From positions 1-64,000 of the forward strand of contig NZ_JACJRS010000006.1 in assembly GCF_014697375.1 (NCBI RefSeq): a stretch of 64,000 nt of DNA. The letters are read 5' to 3'. How positions within the stretch are numbered: position 1 is the first letter of the stretch; each line of letters opens with the position of its first letter. The DNA is from Phormidium sp. FACHB-1136 (GTDB lineage: Bacteria > Cyanobacteriota > Cyanobacteriia > Phormidesmidales > Phormidesmidaceae). This document shows positions 32,864-44,644 of this stretch, one piece after another. The translations under genes were made by a program, and so were the position numbers. The notes under the pieces were generated by a model. The model saw only the letters and a list, made by a program, of their open reading frames with translations, was not told the DNA's origin and ran no database searches.

Positions 32864-35176
32864 CTAGGATATGGCCCTGGGCATGACTTCGCCTGACTCG
32901 GTGGGGAGTACTTGCACCCTGGCAAACTTGAGGCCGCTGACGCCCTGGAGGGGTTCTACGTGCCCCTCCTCAATGGCGTCGCCCACCAAGCCTTCGCGGT
33001 GTAGGTAGCGCAGGTATTGCTGGTACTCCTCCCATTCTTCGCTGGTGGAATAGACCACCGTGAGCATTCCGGGCTGGGTGATGCGTGCTTGGGTGGCGGC
33101 GTCACGGGCTTTGTCGATGCGTTTTTTGACGATTTCGTAGCGGGTGTCGCGGGTGCCCCGTACGTCAAACAGGCGCTCGGTGGTTTCGTCGTGGACAATA
33201 TCCACCGTCACCGCCTGCACCAGCACCAGGTGGGTGATCACCATATCGGTGTTGTATTTTTGCTTGAGGGATAGCCCCTGGCGGGCACAGTCGCACACCG
33301 CCCGCAGTTGTTCGTAGCGCAGGGCTTTGAGCTGAAAATCGGTGAATTTCGGGTCGATGGCCTTCCCGGTGTAGATCATGTGGTCGATGCCGTCGGTGGC
33401 TTCTAGGTCGCAGTAGTGGGGGGTAATGGCCTGCATCGACTGTTGCCACTGGTTCCAGGTTTCCCTCAGCAGGTTGTTGATGTAGCTGATGGTTTGGTCG
33501 TAGATGGCGCGGGCCTGGTAGATACAGCCGTGCTCCTTATCCATGGCGTTTTGGTAGCGGTGGATCGCCTCACTGGCGGCGGGGCAAGCCTGGGCAAAGT
33601 AGGGGAAATGGGCTTCCACTTCGGTTTGCAGATAGCGCAGCAGGGTTACCTCGGCGTCCACCGTCACCCCCTGCTCTAGGTTGGCGATGCGGTCTTGCAG
33701 ATCCAGCCACAACTGTTCCACCAGGGCATTGTGAATGGCGGTGGATTGCACGGCTTCGACCACGCTGAGGGCAAGGCGAAACTGGGCCAGCAAATCGGCC
33801 TGGATGGCGTGGTTCCGTTCGTCTGAGGATCCGCGAATATCGGAAATGCCGTAGAGCGGATAGACCCCCTCAAACACAATCGGGGCTGGGGGCAACCCCA
33901 GGCTCAGCCGCTCAGCCTCCTGCTCAAACCGCCACCGCACTGAGGGGTGAATATTGGTGAACCGATCCCGCACACTGTGGCGCATGGAGGCGGTGAGGGC
34001 CGGAATTAGCGTGGTGGCTAGGCTACAGTCGGACTGGTTAAAGGCGTAGGGCTTGGTGCTGGTGAGCCCCACTAGGCCAAACATCTGGCTGCTGGCTTGG
34101 CCGAGGGCCGGGTTGCGCATCACCAAGGGAATCAGCAGCAGCGATCTGGCCCCCGCTGCTATCAACGCTCGCTCCCCGGACGTACAACAGGCCAAACTCA
34201 AATCGGGGATGGTTAATACCTCACCCTGCTCTGTGGCTCGTAGAAAGGACGACCCTTGCAATTCCCCTAGGGTGTAGGTTTGGTTCTGCCAATCGGCCTG
34301 ATCCAGGGCCGTCCAAAGCTGGGCGCGGTCGTTTTCGGCGATCAGTAAAAAGCTGTCCTGGGCTCCAAAGATCTGTTTCATCAGGGTATTGGCCTGGGAA
34401 AACTGCTCTGTCCCCACCACCGATTCGCGGCCTACCAATAGGTGAATCAAGGTTCTCGACGTTTCCCGCTCAGTGACATCGGTACCCTCAATCAAAACTT
34501 GGCCCTGAATGGTGTAGCGCTGGGGATACAGCTTGTTCAGCAACCGATTCAGGGGCGATCCCTTCGTTAAAAGCTGGGTGGTCACCTGGGCGGGGGTCGG
34601 GCCATCATCGGGCCAGCAATCGCGCAAGCTGGCTTCCAAATCGGGGGCCATGGCCAGTACCTGAAGCCCCTCCTCGGCGGTGCGTAGCCGCAGTTCAATA
34701 TGGCGAATTTGTTTAGTTTCGGAATTGGTCAGCGACACCATCAGCGGCTCGTGGCGCAGGCGTGGGGTAATCCAGGTTTCTGGCCCATAGATACGGCTGA
34801 GGAGCGCATGGAGAAAATGCAGTCGAAACCGATGGCGCAGCATTCGGGATGCCGATGGCGTTAACCAAGTCAGGTCTTGCATGGGCACAGGATGGGCGGT
34901 GGGGCCAAGCCCGGTGAGGCGACCAAAATAATCATTGGCGAACACAATCCGGTTGGCCTGGGGTTCGCCATTGAGGCGAGTGCTCACCTCCACCACCGCC
35001 ACCACCAGTTGGCTATGGTGTTGCAGCAGGTTAAACCAGGCTGGGGCCGATCCCTCCGTGGTTAGCAGCGGACTTCCCTCCGGGGACACCCACACCGAGC
35101 CATCGATCCTAGGAGAAATCGGTTCCCCAAGATCCTGGTCTGTAGTCTCTAGACCGGGCAAAAATTCCGTAGCCAT
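32864..35176 (-). CDS. Large cytoplasmic sensor protein with PAS-like and GAF domains
   Basis: The 770-aa protein has no membrane segment. Residues ~50-200 form a PAS-like region (VFANDYFGRLTGLG; LRTAEEGLQVLAMAP), and ~225-400 include LIHLLVGRESVVGTEQF and a GAF-type core (IFGAQDSFLLIAENDRAQLW; SLLLIPLVMR). The last ~330 residues are helical, with a conserved-looking PSVRWRFEQEAERLSLG and PLYGISDIRGSS followed by YSTSEEWEEYQQYLRYLHREGL. No kinase, GGDEF or other output domain is seen. The C-terminal part is characteristic but not assigned. It is likely a signalling protein of unknown output. Confidence 0.75.
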   Translation of the reverse strand: MATEFLPGLETTDQDLGEPISPRIDGSVWVSPEGSPLLTTEGSAPAWFNLLQHHSQLVVAVVEVSTRLNGEPQANRIVFANDYFGRLTGLGPTAHPVPMQDLTWLTPSASRMLRHRFRLHFLHALLSRIYGPETWITPRLRHEPLMVSLTNSETKQIRHIELRLRTAEEGLQVLAMAPDLEASLRDCWPDDGPTPAQVTTQLLTKGSPLNRLLNKLYPQRYTIQGQVLIEGTDVTERETSRTLIHLLVGRESVVGTEQFSQANTLMKQIFGAQDSFLLIAENDRAQLWTALDQADWQNQTYTLGELQGSSFLRATEQGEVLTIPDLSLACCTSGERALIAAGARSLLLIPLVMRNPALGQASSQMFGLVGLTSTKPYAFNQSDCSLATTLIPALTASMRHSVRDRFTNIHPSVRWRFEQEAERLSLGLPPAPIVFEGVYPLYGISDIRGSSDERNHAIQADLLAQFRLALSVVEAVQSTAIHNALVEQLWLDLQDRIANLEQGVTVDAEVTLLRYLQTEVEAHFPYFAQACPAASEAIHRYQNAMDKEHGCIYQARAIYDQTISYINNLLRETWNQWQQSMQAITPHYCDLEATDGIDHMIYTGKAIDPKFTDFQLKALRYEQLRAVCDCARQGLSLKQKYNTDMVITHLVLVQAVTVDIVHDETTERLFDVRGTRDTRYEIVKKRIDKARDAATQARITQPGMLTVVYSTSEEWEEYQQYLRYLHREGLVGDAIEEGHVEPLQGVSGLKFARVQVLPTESGEVMPRAIS

Positions 35177-35687
35177 AGCACTTTCCCGAACGACACCCTA
35201 AACACTCATACAGATCTTCCTGATGGAATTCCGTACATCATCAACCTATCGTTGTACCTAAGATCCCAGCTAGGTCGGCTTAGGTTCCCCATTCAGTTGG
35301 GGATCTTTGCCTTAGCATCGCAAGCGCAGCCGGGATTAAACGGGCTCGTAAACAACGACAGGTCAATCAGAATGTAGTGAGATGCACAATTGGGTTGAAC
35401 GACCCCTCAAAATCTTGGGACAACCCCTGTATCTCTTAGTGTGCCCCGGAATGGGGCGTAATAGAATCTGGGCTTGATAAATGTCGATAAAGATATAAGG
35501 TTTCCCAATCGATAAATTGGGCGATTGCACCATCAGCCAGCAAAGCGGTTGCCGATCCAGTCGCAGGGCCAGCCCAGGGGCCGATGTATCGGCCAGCGCC
35601 AATTCAGGGGGGTAGACCGTTTACAATAGAAAATCGGCCCTGCGGCTGTCGTTGATTGTTCATTTTCTAAAAAGTCCCTAACCTGCC
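35177..35687 (+). other. Long intergenic region before ffh
   Basis: About 510 bp. The right end probably carries the ffh promoter (tttacaat at about 35624 as a possible -10). A short inverted pair cccaat-n6-attggg lies near 35505-35522. A minus-strand frame inside (35363-35602) has no recognisable protein character. No SRP RNA consensus was found. Confidence 0.45.
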
Positions 35688-37178
35688 ATGTTTGAAGCCC
35701 TGTCGGAACGCCTTGAGTCGGCCTGGAAGAGCCTGCGCGGCCAAGACAAAATTAGCGAAACCAACATCAACGATGCCCTGCGGGAAGTGCGGCGGGCGTT
35801 GCTGGAGGCGGACGTTAACCTTCAGGTGATCAAAGATTTCATCGCTGAGGTCAAGGAACAGGCTTTAGGCGCTGAGGTGGTCAAAGGGATCAGTCCCGAT
35901 CAGCAGTTCATCAAAATTGTCCACGACGAACTGGTGCGGCTGATGGGCGACACCAACGTTCCCCTAGCCAGTACCGAAAAGAAACCCACCGTTGTCCTAA
36001 TGGCAGGCTTGCAAGGGACAGGGAAAACCACCGCTACGGCCAAACTAGCCCTGCACCTGCGCAAGGAAAACCGCAGCACGATGCTGGTGGCCACGGACGT
36101 GTACCGTCCGGCGGCGGTAGATCAGCTGATCACCCTGGGCAAGCAAATTAACGTGCCCGTGTTTGAACTGGGCACCGAGGCAAATCCAGTAGACATCGCC
36201 CGCCAGGGGCTAGAACGGGCCAGGGCCGAGGGCGTGGACACCGTGATTGTGGACACGGCGGGCCGCTTGCAGATTGACCCCAAAATGATGGCGGAATTGG
36301 CCGACATCAAAACCGCCATCCAGCCCGATGAGGTGCTGCTGGTGGTGGATGCCATGACCGGGCAAGAGGCCGCCAACCTCACCCGCACCTTCCACGACCA
36401 AATCGGCATCACCGGGGCTATTCTCACCAAAATGGACGGCGATGCACGGGGCGGGGCAGCTCTTTCCGTGCGGCAAATTTCCGGCCAACCGATCAAATTT
36501 GTGGGGGTGGGCGAAAAAGTTGAAGCCCTGCAACCCTTCTACCCCGACCGCATGGCTTCCCGCATTTTGGGCATGGGCGACGTGCTCACCCTGGTGGAAA
36601 AGGCCCAGGAAGCGGTGGACATTGCCGACGCCGAAAAGCTGACCAAAAAAATCCTGGAAGCCGAATTTGATTTTGATGACTTCCTCAAGCAAATGCGCTT
36701 TATGAAGAGCATGGGTTCCCTGGGCAGCATCATGAAGCTGATTCCCGGCATGGGCAAACAAATTTCCGGCGAAATGCTGGAACAGGGCGAAGTTCAGCTC
36801 AAACGCTGCGAAGCCATGATCAACTCCATGACGCGGGAGGAGCGCAAGAACCCCAACCTGCTCTCCGGTTCCCCCAGTCGCCGCCGCCGCATTGCCGCTG
36901 GGTCTGGCCACCAAGAAAAAGAGGTCTCCAAGCTGATTACCGATTTCACCAAAATGCGCACCATGATGCAGCAAATGGGGCGCGGTGGGGGCTTCCCCGG
37001 CATGGGGGGAATGCCGGGTATGGGTGGCGGAATGCCTGGTATGGGTGGCGGAATGCCCGGTATGGGGGGAATGCCCGGAATGCCCGGTATGGGCGGTGGG
37101 GCTATGCCCGGTTTCCGTGCCCCCAGTAACAAAAAACAGAAAAAACAAAAGAAGAAAAAAGGCTTCGGACAGCTTTAG
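35688..37178 (+). CDS. ffh: Signal recognition particle protein Ffh (SRP54)
   Basis: 496 aa. The N domain (1-85) has the helical ALREVRRALLEADVNLQVI pattern. The G domain (86-295) has the P-loop GLQGTGKTTATAKLAL, DVYRPAAVDQL, DTAGRLQID and TKMDGDARGGAALS, GTPase motifs of the SRP family. The M domain (310-440) includes MKLIPGMGKQ and the RNA-binding SGSPSRRRRIAAGSG. A C-terminal tail of about 40 residues is a run of GMGG/PGMGG repeats ending in a Lys-rich stretch. It binds 4.5S RNA and the signal sequence and docks to FtsY. rpsP, its usual partner in cyanobacteria, does not follow. Confidence 0.97.
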   Translation: MFEALSERLESAWKSLRGQDKISETNINDALREVRRALLEADVNLQVIKDFIAEVKEQALGAEVVKGISPDQQFIKIVHDELVRLMGDTNVPLASTEKKPTVVLMAGLQGTGKTTATAKLALHLRKENRSTMLVATDVYRPAAVDQLITLGKQINVPVFELGTEANPVDIARQGLERARAEGVDTVIVDTAGRLQIDPKMMAELADIKTAIQPDEVLLVVDAMTGQEAANLTRTFHDQIGITGAILTKMDGDARGGAALSVRQISGQPIKFVGVGEKVEALQPFYPDRMASRILGMGDVLTLVEKAQEAVDIADAEKLTKKILEAEFDFDDFLKQMRFMKSMGSLGSIMKLIPGMGKQISGEMLEQGEVQLKRCEAMINSMTREERKNPNLLSGSPSRRRRIAAGSGHQEKEVSKLITDFTKMRTMMQQMGRGGGFPGMGGMPGMGGGMPGMGGGMPGMGGMPGMPGMGGGAMPGFRAPSNKKQKKQKKKKGFGQL

Positions 37179-37232
37179 CCGCGATTATCGGGTTCGTCTC
37201 GATGTTTGGCGTCGGCCAGGTCAGGGTATTGT

Positions 37233-37691
37233 TTAGCGACCCTTGGCCACAATGTCCGCTAGCTCTGCCTCAATGGCCTTGGTGCTGATGGCAATTTCGT
37301 AGAGTGACACCAGCAACGACGCCACCAGCAGCACGAGGGCCGACCCAAACAACACCTCCGCTAACCGAAGCTGATCCACAAACAGCGAAAACATCGACAG
37401 GGTGCAGAAGATAAAGCTGGATACCCCCAACGCCTGCATCAACCGAATTAGGGCAATGCGGCGGCGCAGGTTGGTAATTTGCTTTTGCACCATCGCCTCA
37501 AAATAGTCTCGCTCGGAACTGTGCAGTTGCCGAATCAGTTGGGCCAGCACCAAAAAACGGTTGGTATAGGCCAACAGCAGCAGGGAAATGGCGGGAAACA
37601 GCAGGGCCGGGGTGGTGAGGGTGAGTTCCATGGCGGAGGGAATCCCTGACAAGAAAAATCCCTTCCAAAAGAAAGGAGAGAATACAGTCAT
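37233..37691 (-). CDS. DUF2721-family membrane protein
   Basis: 152 aa from ATG 37691, chosen for AAGGAGAGG 8-9 nt upstream. Three membrane segments: LLFPAISLLLLAYTNRFLVLAQLI (about 25-48, PAISLLLLAYTNRF being the DUF2721 signature), and two near the C-terminus (LGVSSFIFCTLSMFSLF; LLVASLLVSLYEIAIS). The middle is a basic cytoplasmic helix pair (QKQITNLRRRIALIRLMQAL). Function is unknown in the family. It converges on ffh with 54 bp between stops. Confidence 0.82.
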   Translation of the reverse strand: MTVFSPFFWKGFFLSGIPSAMELTLTTPALLFPAISLLLLAYTNRFLVLAQLIRQLHSSERDYFEAMVQKQITNLRRRIALIRLMQALGVSSFIFCTLSMFSLFVDQLRLAEVLFGSALVLLVASLLVSLYEIAISTKAIEAELADIVAKGR

Positions 37692-37850
37692 GCATCCTCT
37701 CCTTAGATTATGAGCCAGACAATATTCGTCAGACCGTTGTGGGTGTGGTGCATTGCTTCGCATTGGTGCTAGCCTCGCTTTCGGGAGGCGCGGATGGGTT
37801 GGCGCAGCGTACCCCCTGCGGGCTAAGCCTTTGATGCATTACGCTGGGGT

Positions 37851-37962
37851 CTAATACCAAATCCGAATTGGATAACCCCGATTCCCAGCCCAGCAAACCC
37901 TAGGGGCGAGGTTTCCTCGCCTGCTGATACCAGGGGCAAACAAGCCAGATGCAGTCTAATGC
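37851..37962 (+). repeat. Dispersed ~110-bp repeat, copy 2
   Basis: Counterpart of 10354-10465 in the same orientation: identical at its start (ccaaatccgaattggataac), diverging in the middle, again similar at ggggcaaacaagcc. Flanking 37764-37850 has gcattgcttcgcattgg-type short repeats. No gene in 37764-38222. Confidence 0.75.
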
Positions 37963-38222
37963 ATCCTCCTGGCCTGGATCTCGGCACCTGGGCGCATTGC
38001 CGGAACGCATGGTCAGGGCACATGGTCAGGGCGCATGAATCAAGGGTGGGTAGCCCTTGGTAGACTAAACACTAGCGGCCCTAGGGTGAAGGTGTCGTGG
38101 GCGGCTGGTTGGCTGGATGCCCAGTTTGCTCGTGGTGGGCGATGGCTACCCCACGGTGAGACGTGGTTGTCTCCTGTGATGGGAATCGGTCGGGTTTGTG
38201 TTCTCTCTGGCAATGGTGCGCA

Positions 38223-38897
38223 ATGAACGTATTGGTGATTGATGTTGGTGGTAGCAACGTCAAAATTTTGGCGACGGGGCAGGAGCAATCCCGCAAATTT
38301 CCGTCGGGGACGAGTCTGACGCCCCAGTTGATGGTGGCGGGGGTGAAGGAACTGGCGGCGGACTGGGCCTACGACGTGATCACCCTGGGCTATCCGGGGG
38401 TGGTGCGCCAGGGGCAAATTGTGCGCGAACCCCAAAACCTGGCTCCGGGCTGGGTGGGGTTTGATTTTGAATCGGCCTTTGGCAAGCCTGTGCGGTTGCT
38501 GAATGATGCGGCGATGCAGGCGCTCGGCGGCTATGAAGGCGGCACGATGTTGTTTTTGGGCCTGGGGACGGGGCTGGGGTCGGCGTTGGTGGTGGAAGGG
38601 GTGGTGGTGCCGCTGGAATTGGCCCACCTACCCTACAAAAAAGGCACCTACGAAACCTATTTGGGCAAGCGGGGGCTGGCTCGCCTGGGCAAGAAAAAAT
38701 GGCGCAATCACGTAGATATTTGCGTGAGCTACTTTATGGCGGCCCTGCAACTGGATGATGTGGTGCTGGGCGGTGGCCAAGTCAAAGAGCTGAAGCAGCT
38801 ACCCCCTGGTTGTCGGGCGGGGCAAAATAGTAACGCTTTTTTAGGCGGTTTTCGCCTGTGGGAAACCGATAAAACGGCGCTCCACTTGGCTTCTTAA
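38223..38897 (+). CDS. ROK-family sugar kinase, polyphosphate-glucokinase-like
   Basis: 224 aa from ATG 38223 (a frame open from 38163 lacks homology). Actin-fold kinase: phosphate-1 motif VLVIDVGGSNVKILAT, adenosine-side LFLGLGTGLGSALVVEG, the catalytic region LLNDAAMQALGGYEGG (NDA with the base Asp) and a short C-terminal LGGGQVKEL. The compact size and missing zinc-binding Cys motif of most ROK proteins fit the PPGK branch, which phosphorylates glucose using polyphosphate or ATP. The C-terminal lobe is short. It precedes hppD, 101 bp apart, same strand. Confidence 0.8.
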   Translation: MNVLVIDVGGSNVKILATGQEQSRKFPSGTSLTPQLMVAGVKELAADWAYDVITLGYPGVVRQGQIVREPQNLAPGWVGFDFESAFGKPVRLLNDAAMQALGGYEGGTMLFLGLGTGLGSALVVEGVVVPLELAHLPYKKGTYETYLGKRGLARLGKKKWRNHVDICVSYFMAALQLDDVVLGGGQVKELKQLPPGCRAGQNSNAFLGGFRLWETDKTALHLAS

Positions 38898-38998
38898 AAT
38901 GTCCATAGCCTCTAACCTGGCCCCGTTAAGGTTGAAGACTTGCCCATGGCCTAAGCTGTCGTACTAGGCTGGTGTCTGTTGCCAATGTTCCTAACGCC

Positions 38999-40165
38999 AT
39001 GGATTTTAACCACTTGCACCTCTATGTCGATGATGTAGCGGGTTGGTGTGATCGCTTCGTTCAGCACTGGGGTGGGCAGGCTAAGGCCGTGCATCCCTCC
39101 GTGGCTGAGCACACGGCCTTGGTGTATGTGGGATCGGTTCCGGTGCTGATCAGTGCTCCCCAACAGCCGGGGGACGGGGTGGCCGATTACCTCTGTCAGC
39201 ATCCGATGGGGGTGGGCGATCTGGCCTTTTGGGTGCCGGATCTGGAAATGGCCCTAGCGCGGTTGGTAGCCCACGGGGGACAAGTTCTCACGCCAATTAC
39301 CGAGGAACCCAATGGGCGCTGGTGCCAGGTGCGAGGCTGGGGCCACTTGCGCCACACCCTCGTGCAGTCGGAGCGACCCATGGCCTGGGTACCGGGGGCG
39401 CTGGCTCAGGATTCAAGGCCGGAATCTTCAGTGGCACCAACCCCAACGTTGCCCAGCCCCGCCCTGCAAGCCTCAGTACCTCAAACCCAAACTCAAACTC
39501 AAACTCAAACGCCAGAACGCTCCACAGTCCATCGATTACCGATTAGCCACATTGATCATGGGGTGATCAATGTGCCAGCGGGGCAAATGGCGGCGGCGGT
39601 GGATTGGTACGCGCAGCAGTTTGGGTTTCAGCCCCAACAGCGGTTTGTTATCCATACGCCTTGGTCGGGGTTGCGCAGCCAGGTGCTCATCCATCCCCAG
39701 GGTGGAGCGACCCTGCCGATTAACGAACCCGCCACCGCCAACTCGCAAATTCAGGAATTTTTGGATTGGAACCGTGGCCCTGGGGTGCAGCATGTAGCCC
39801 TGCACACGGAGGATATTGTGCAGACGGTGCAGCGCCTGAAAGCCCTGGAGGTGATCTTTTTAGACGTGCCCCAGGGCTACTACCATTCCTTGGCCCAACG
39901 ACCGGGCGATGGGGGGATTGAGGCGGATTGGGTGCGGCTTCAGATTTTGGCCGATTGGGACGACGACACTCCCCAGGCCAAGCTCCTGCAAACCTTCACC
40001 CAACCGATTTTTCCCATCCCTACCCTGTTTTTTGAGATCATTCAACGCCAAAAAAGTTGGGCCAACCAGCGGCCTATCATCGCCCAAGGGTTTGGGGAAC
40101 GCAACTTTCAAGCGCTGTTTGAGGCCATTGAACGGGAACAACGCAAACGGGGCAGCTTGGCCTAA
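38999..40165 (+). CDS. hppD: 4-hydroxyphenylpyruvate dioxygenase
   Basis: 388 aa from ATG 38999; a GTG at 38972 gives nine extra residues. Two vicinal-oxygen-chelate halves. The iron ligands are His in SHIDHGVINV, His in GVQHVALHTEDI and Glu in PTLFFEIIQR; QGFGERNFQALFEAIE is the C-terminal helix that closes the site. It converts 4-hydroxyphenylpyruvate to homogentisate for tocopherol (and perhaps quinone) synthesis. A QTQTQTQTQT linker encoded by a DNA repeat joins the halves and is unusual. No tocopherol genes adjoin. Confidence 0.9.
   Translation: MDFNHLHLYVDDVAGWCDRFVQHWGGQAKAVHPSVAEHTALVYVGSVPVLISAPQQPGDGVADYLCQHPMGVGDLAFWVPDLEMALARLVAHGGQVLTPITEEPNGRWCQVRGWGHLRHTLVQSERPMAWVPGALAQDSRPESSVAPTPTLPSPALQASVPQTQTQTQTQTPERSTVHRLPISHIDHGVINVPAGQMAAAVDWYAQQFGFQPQQRFVIHTPWSGLRSQVLIHPQGGATLPINEPATANSQIQEFLDWNRGPGVQHVALHTEDIVQTVQRLKALEVIFLDVPQGYYHSLAQRPGDGGIEADWVRLQILADWDDDTPQAKLLQTFTQPIFPIPTLFFEIIQRQKSWANQRPIIAQGFGERNFQALFEAIEREQRKRGSLA
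39483..39510 (+). repeat. Tandem hexamer repeat in hppD linker
   Basis: About four and a half units of actcaa/acccaa encode the Gln-Thr run between the two halves of HppD. It is likely length-variable. Confidence 0.85.
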
Positions 40166-40191
40166 TCTGGTTTTGGGATACAGGAACCCCA

Positions 40192-40213
40192 GGGCGAGGA
40201 GACCTCGCCCCTA
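40192..40213. repeat. Short dispersed repeat (gggcgaggagacctcgcccctac)
   Basis: A perfect inverted core gcgagg-agacctcgc followed by ccctac, downstream of hppD between convergent genes. Other members are at 31633, 44476, 44507 and 46964. Confidence 0.75.
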
Positions 40214-40252
40214 CAGGGGGATGGGGTGTGGGTGGAACGTACCGCCGTTGGG

Positions 40253-42988
<2,736 letters not shown>

Positions 42989-43131
42989 ATCCTGGGGGCT
43001 AAGGAAAGGCCACCGACAAACCCCATCGGCGGCCTAACGGACGACCTGACCATGGGGATCAATCAAGGGTGGCTAAAGCAGTTATACGGCATTCCCCTAG
43101 GGTTTGGGCGGTCGTGGTGATCACAGTTCAT

Positions 43132-43172
43132 AGTTCGTTGTTCACAGTTCGTTTCTAGAGTTCGTTTCTAAA
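43132..43172 (+). repeat. Short imperfect tandem repeat (agttcgt type)
   Basis: Cacagttcatagttcgttg and related agttcgtttct units recur four or five times before the HAD gene. It has no coding content and lies in a divergent promoter region. Confidence 0.6.
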
Positions 43173-43220
43173 GCCAGGGATAATGGGCTCAATCACAGAC
43201 TTGGCGCAGGGAGAGGAACG

Positions 43221-44054
43221 ATGGCAAAGGATATTCGGCTGCTAGTGTTAGACATTGACGGCACCCTAGCGGGGGAATCCAACCAAATTTCGCCACGGGT
43301 GTTGACGGCCATTCAGGAAGTCCAAGGGCGTGGCATTGCCGTGGCCATTGCCACGGGGCGCATGTATCAGGCGGCTCTGCGGTTTCACCAAGCCGTGGAA
43401 TCTACCCTGCCGCTGATGGCCTACCAAGGCGCGTTCATCAAATGTCCCCGTACCGACACCCTACACCGCCACACCCCCCTCCCCCGTGCCCTCGCCCTCG
43501 ATCTGCTGGCCTACCTCGCTCCCATGGAAGCTCAGCAGGATTTGTCGATTCACCTCTACATCGACGACCAACTCCATGTGCGGGCCGTCATCGAAGATAC
43601 CCAAGCCTACGCGGAACGGTCGGGGGTTGACCCCTTAGCGGTGGGGGATTTAGCCACGTTGATGCATCGCCAGAACCACCTTGAAACCACCAAATTGCTG
43701 GCCCTCAGCGGCAATACTGCGTTGATTAGCCAAATTTTGGCCGATTTAGAGCAGCGCTACGCCAGCGATGACCTCTACCTCACCCGTTCGGTGGATTACT
43801 TCGTGGAGGCCACCCATCCCCTGGCCAACAAAGGCGAGGCGGTGCGCTTTGTGGCGGAGGATCTGCTCGACCTCAAGCCTGACCAGGTGATGACCGTGGG
43901 CGACAACTTCAACGATCTAGAAATGTTGCGCTATGCCGGGGTGGGGGTGGCCATGGGCGAGGCGCCGATTCCGGTGCAGCAGGCGGCGGACTGGGTGGCC
44001 CCCGGCGTGGAGGAAGACGGGGTGGCCGTGGCCATCGAGCAGTTTTTGCTATAG
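43221..44054 (+). CDS. Cof-type HAD-IIB phosphatase
   Basis: 277 aa. The catalytic motif I is LDIDGTL (nucleophile Asp and acid/base Asp), motif II is the S/T in AIATGR, motif III the Lys in NKGEAVRFV and motif IV GDNFNDLEML. The class IIB cap lies between motifs II and III. Such enzymes dephosphorylate sugar phosphates or flavin/pyridoxal phosphates; specificity is unknown. GAGAGGA at about 8 nt before ATG 43221 is a good ribosome site. Confidence 0.92.
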   Translation: MAKDIRLLVLDIDGTLAGESNQISPRVLTAIQEVQGRGIAVAIATGRMYQAALRFHQAVESTLPLMAYQGAFIKCPRTDTLHRHTPLPRALALDLLAYLAPMEAQQDLSIHLYIDDQLHVRAVIEDTQAYAERSGVDPLAVGDLATLMHRQNHLETTKLLALSGNTALISQILADLEQRYASDDLYLTRSVDYFVEATHPLANKGEAVRFVAEDLLDLKPDQVMTVGDNFNDLEMLRYAGVGVAMGEAPIPVQQAADWVAPGVEEDGVAVAIEQFLL

Positions 44055-44157
44055 CCCACCCGTCACCGCTGGCCATTTGGCAAGGGTGGATCCCCTGCCG
44101 CCGATCCTGTCGAACCTTTGCTAAGCTAGTTAAAGTTTTAGGTAAGGATGCTTAACT

Positions 44158-44328
44158 ATGCCCTACACCACTGAAGAAGGCGGACGCCTGAATAACTTCG
44201 CCAACGAGCCCAAAATGTATGAGGCGGAACCCCCCACGGCTAACCAAAAGCGCAACTACATCATCCTGGGCGGTCTGGCGGCGGCGCTGGTGGTAGGGCT
44301 GTTTGTGGTAGCCATCTCCGTTTCGTAA
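44158..44328 (+). CDS. psb34: Photosystem II assembly/repair factor Psb34 (Ssl1498-like)
   Basis: A 56-aa gene, missed by length cut-offs. The soluble N-terminal arm reads MPYTTEEGGRLNNFANEPKM, followed by YEAEPPTANQKRNYIILGG and one membrane helix (about 34-54, LAAALVVGLFVVAISV). This matches the Psb34/Ssl1498 family in length, N-terminal motif and single helix. Psb34 binds the CP47 side of photosystem II assembly intermediates, competing with Hlip binding (established in cyanobacteria). AAGGATG lies 8 nt before the start, and a strong hairpin follows at 44366. Confidence 0.9.
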   Translation: MPYTTEEGGRLNNFANEPKMYEAEPPTANQKRNYIILGGLAAALVVGLFVVAISVS

Positions 44329-44365
44329 TCGCCAGGGGTCTCGACCCTTGAACCTGATCAATACG

Positions 44366-44409
44366 ACGCAAAAGGGGGCAAGTCCTAGGGGAGTTGCCCT
44401 CTTTTGCGT
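44366..44409 (+). terminator. Hairpin after psb34
   Basis: Arms acgcaaaagggggcaa and ttgccctcttttgcgt pair with one mismatch; the loop is about 12 nt. The inner GC stem followed by CTTTT fits a rho-independent terminator for psb34. Confidence 0.7.
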
Positions 44410-44475
44410 GGCGTGATTGGGCTGCGTGGGAGGATGTTGCCCTGGTTGACCGACCAACGATTCTGCGCTGGACGA

Positions 44476-44524
44476 GGAGACCTCGCCCCTACCGTCTGGA
44501 GATAATGGTAGGGGTCAGGTCTCC
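44476..44524. repeat. Head-to-head pair of the short dispersed repeat
   Basis: The arms ggagacctcgcccctacc (44476-44493) and ggtaggggtcaggtctcc (44507-44524) pair over 18 bp with two mismatches, loop 13 nt. It is made of two members of the gaggagacctc..cccctac family in opposite orientation. Confidence 0.75.
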
Positions 44525-44644
44525 TGACCCGTTGACGCATCTGGGTGCTGAGCAGGGTTGTCCGTCCAGTCATCTTTTGCCTTGGGGTATGGTGATCTTT
44601 ATAGATCCGATCCTCGGTTTCGTTCCTCGGTTTCGTTCCTCGGT

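Noticed and set aside
35363-35602. 79-codon minus-strand frame before ffh
   Set aside because: No ribosome site or recognisable protein pattern; left as intergenic although a small gene cannot be excluded.
36210-37148. 312-codon minus-strand frame over ffh
   Set aside because: Low-complexity His/Thr/Gly content mirrors the GM-rich tail of Ffh.
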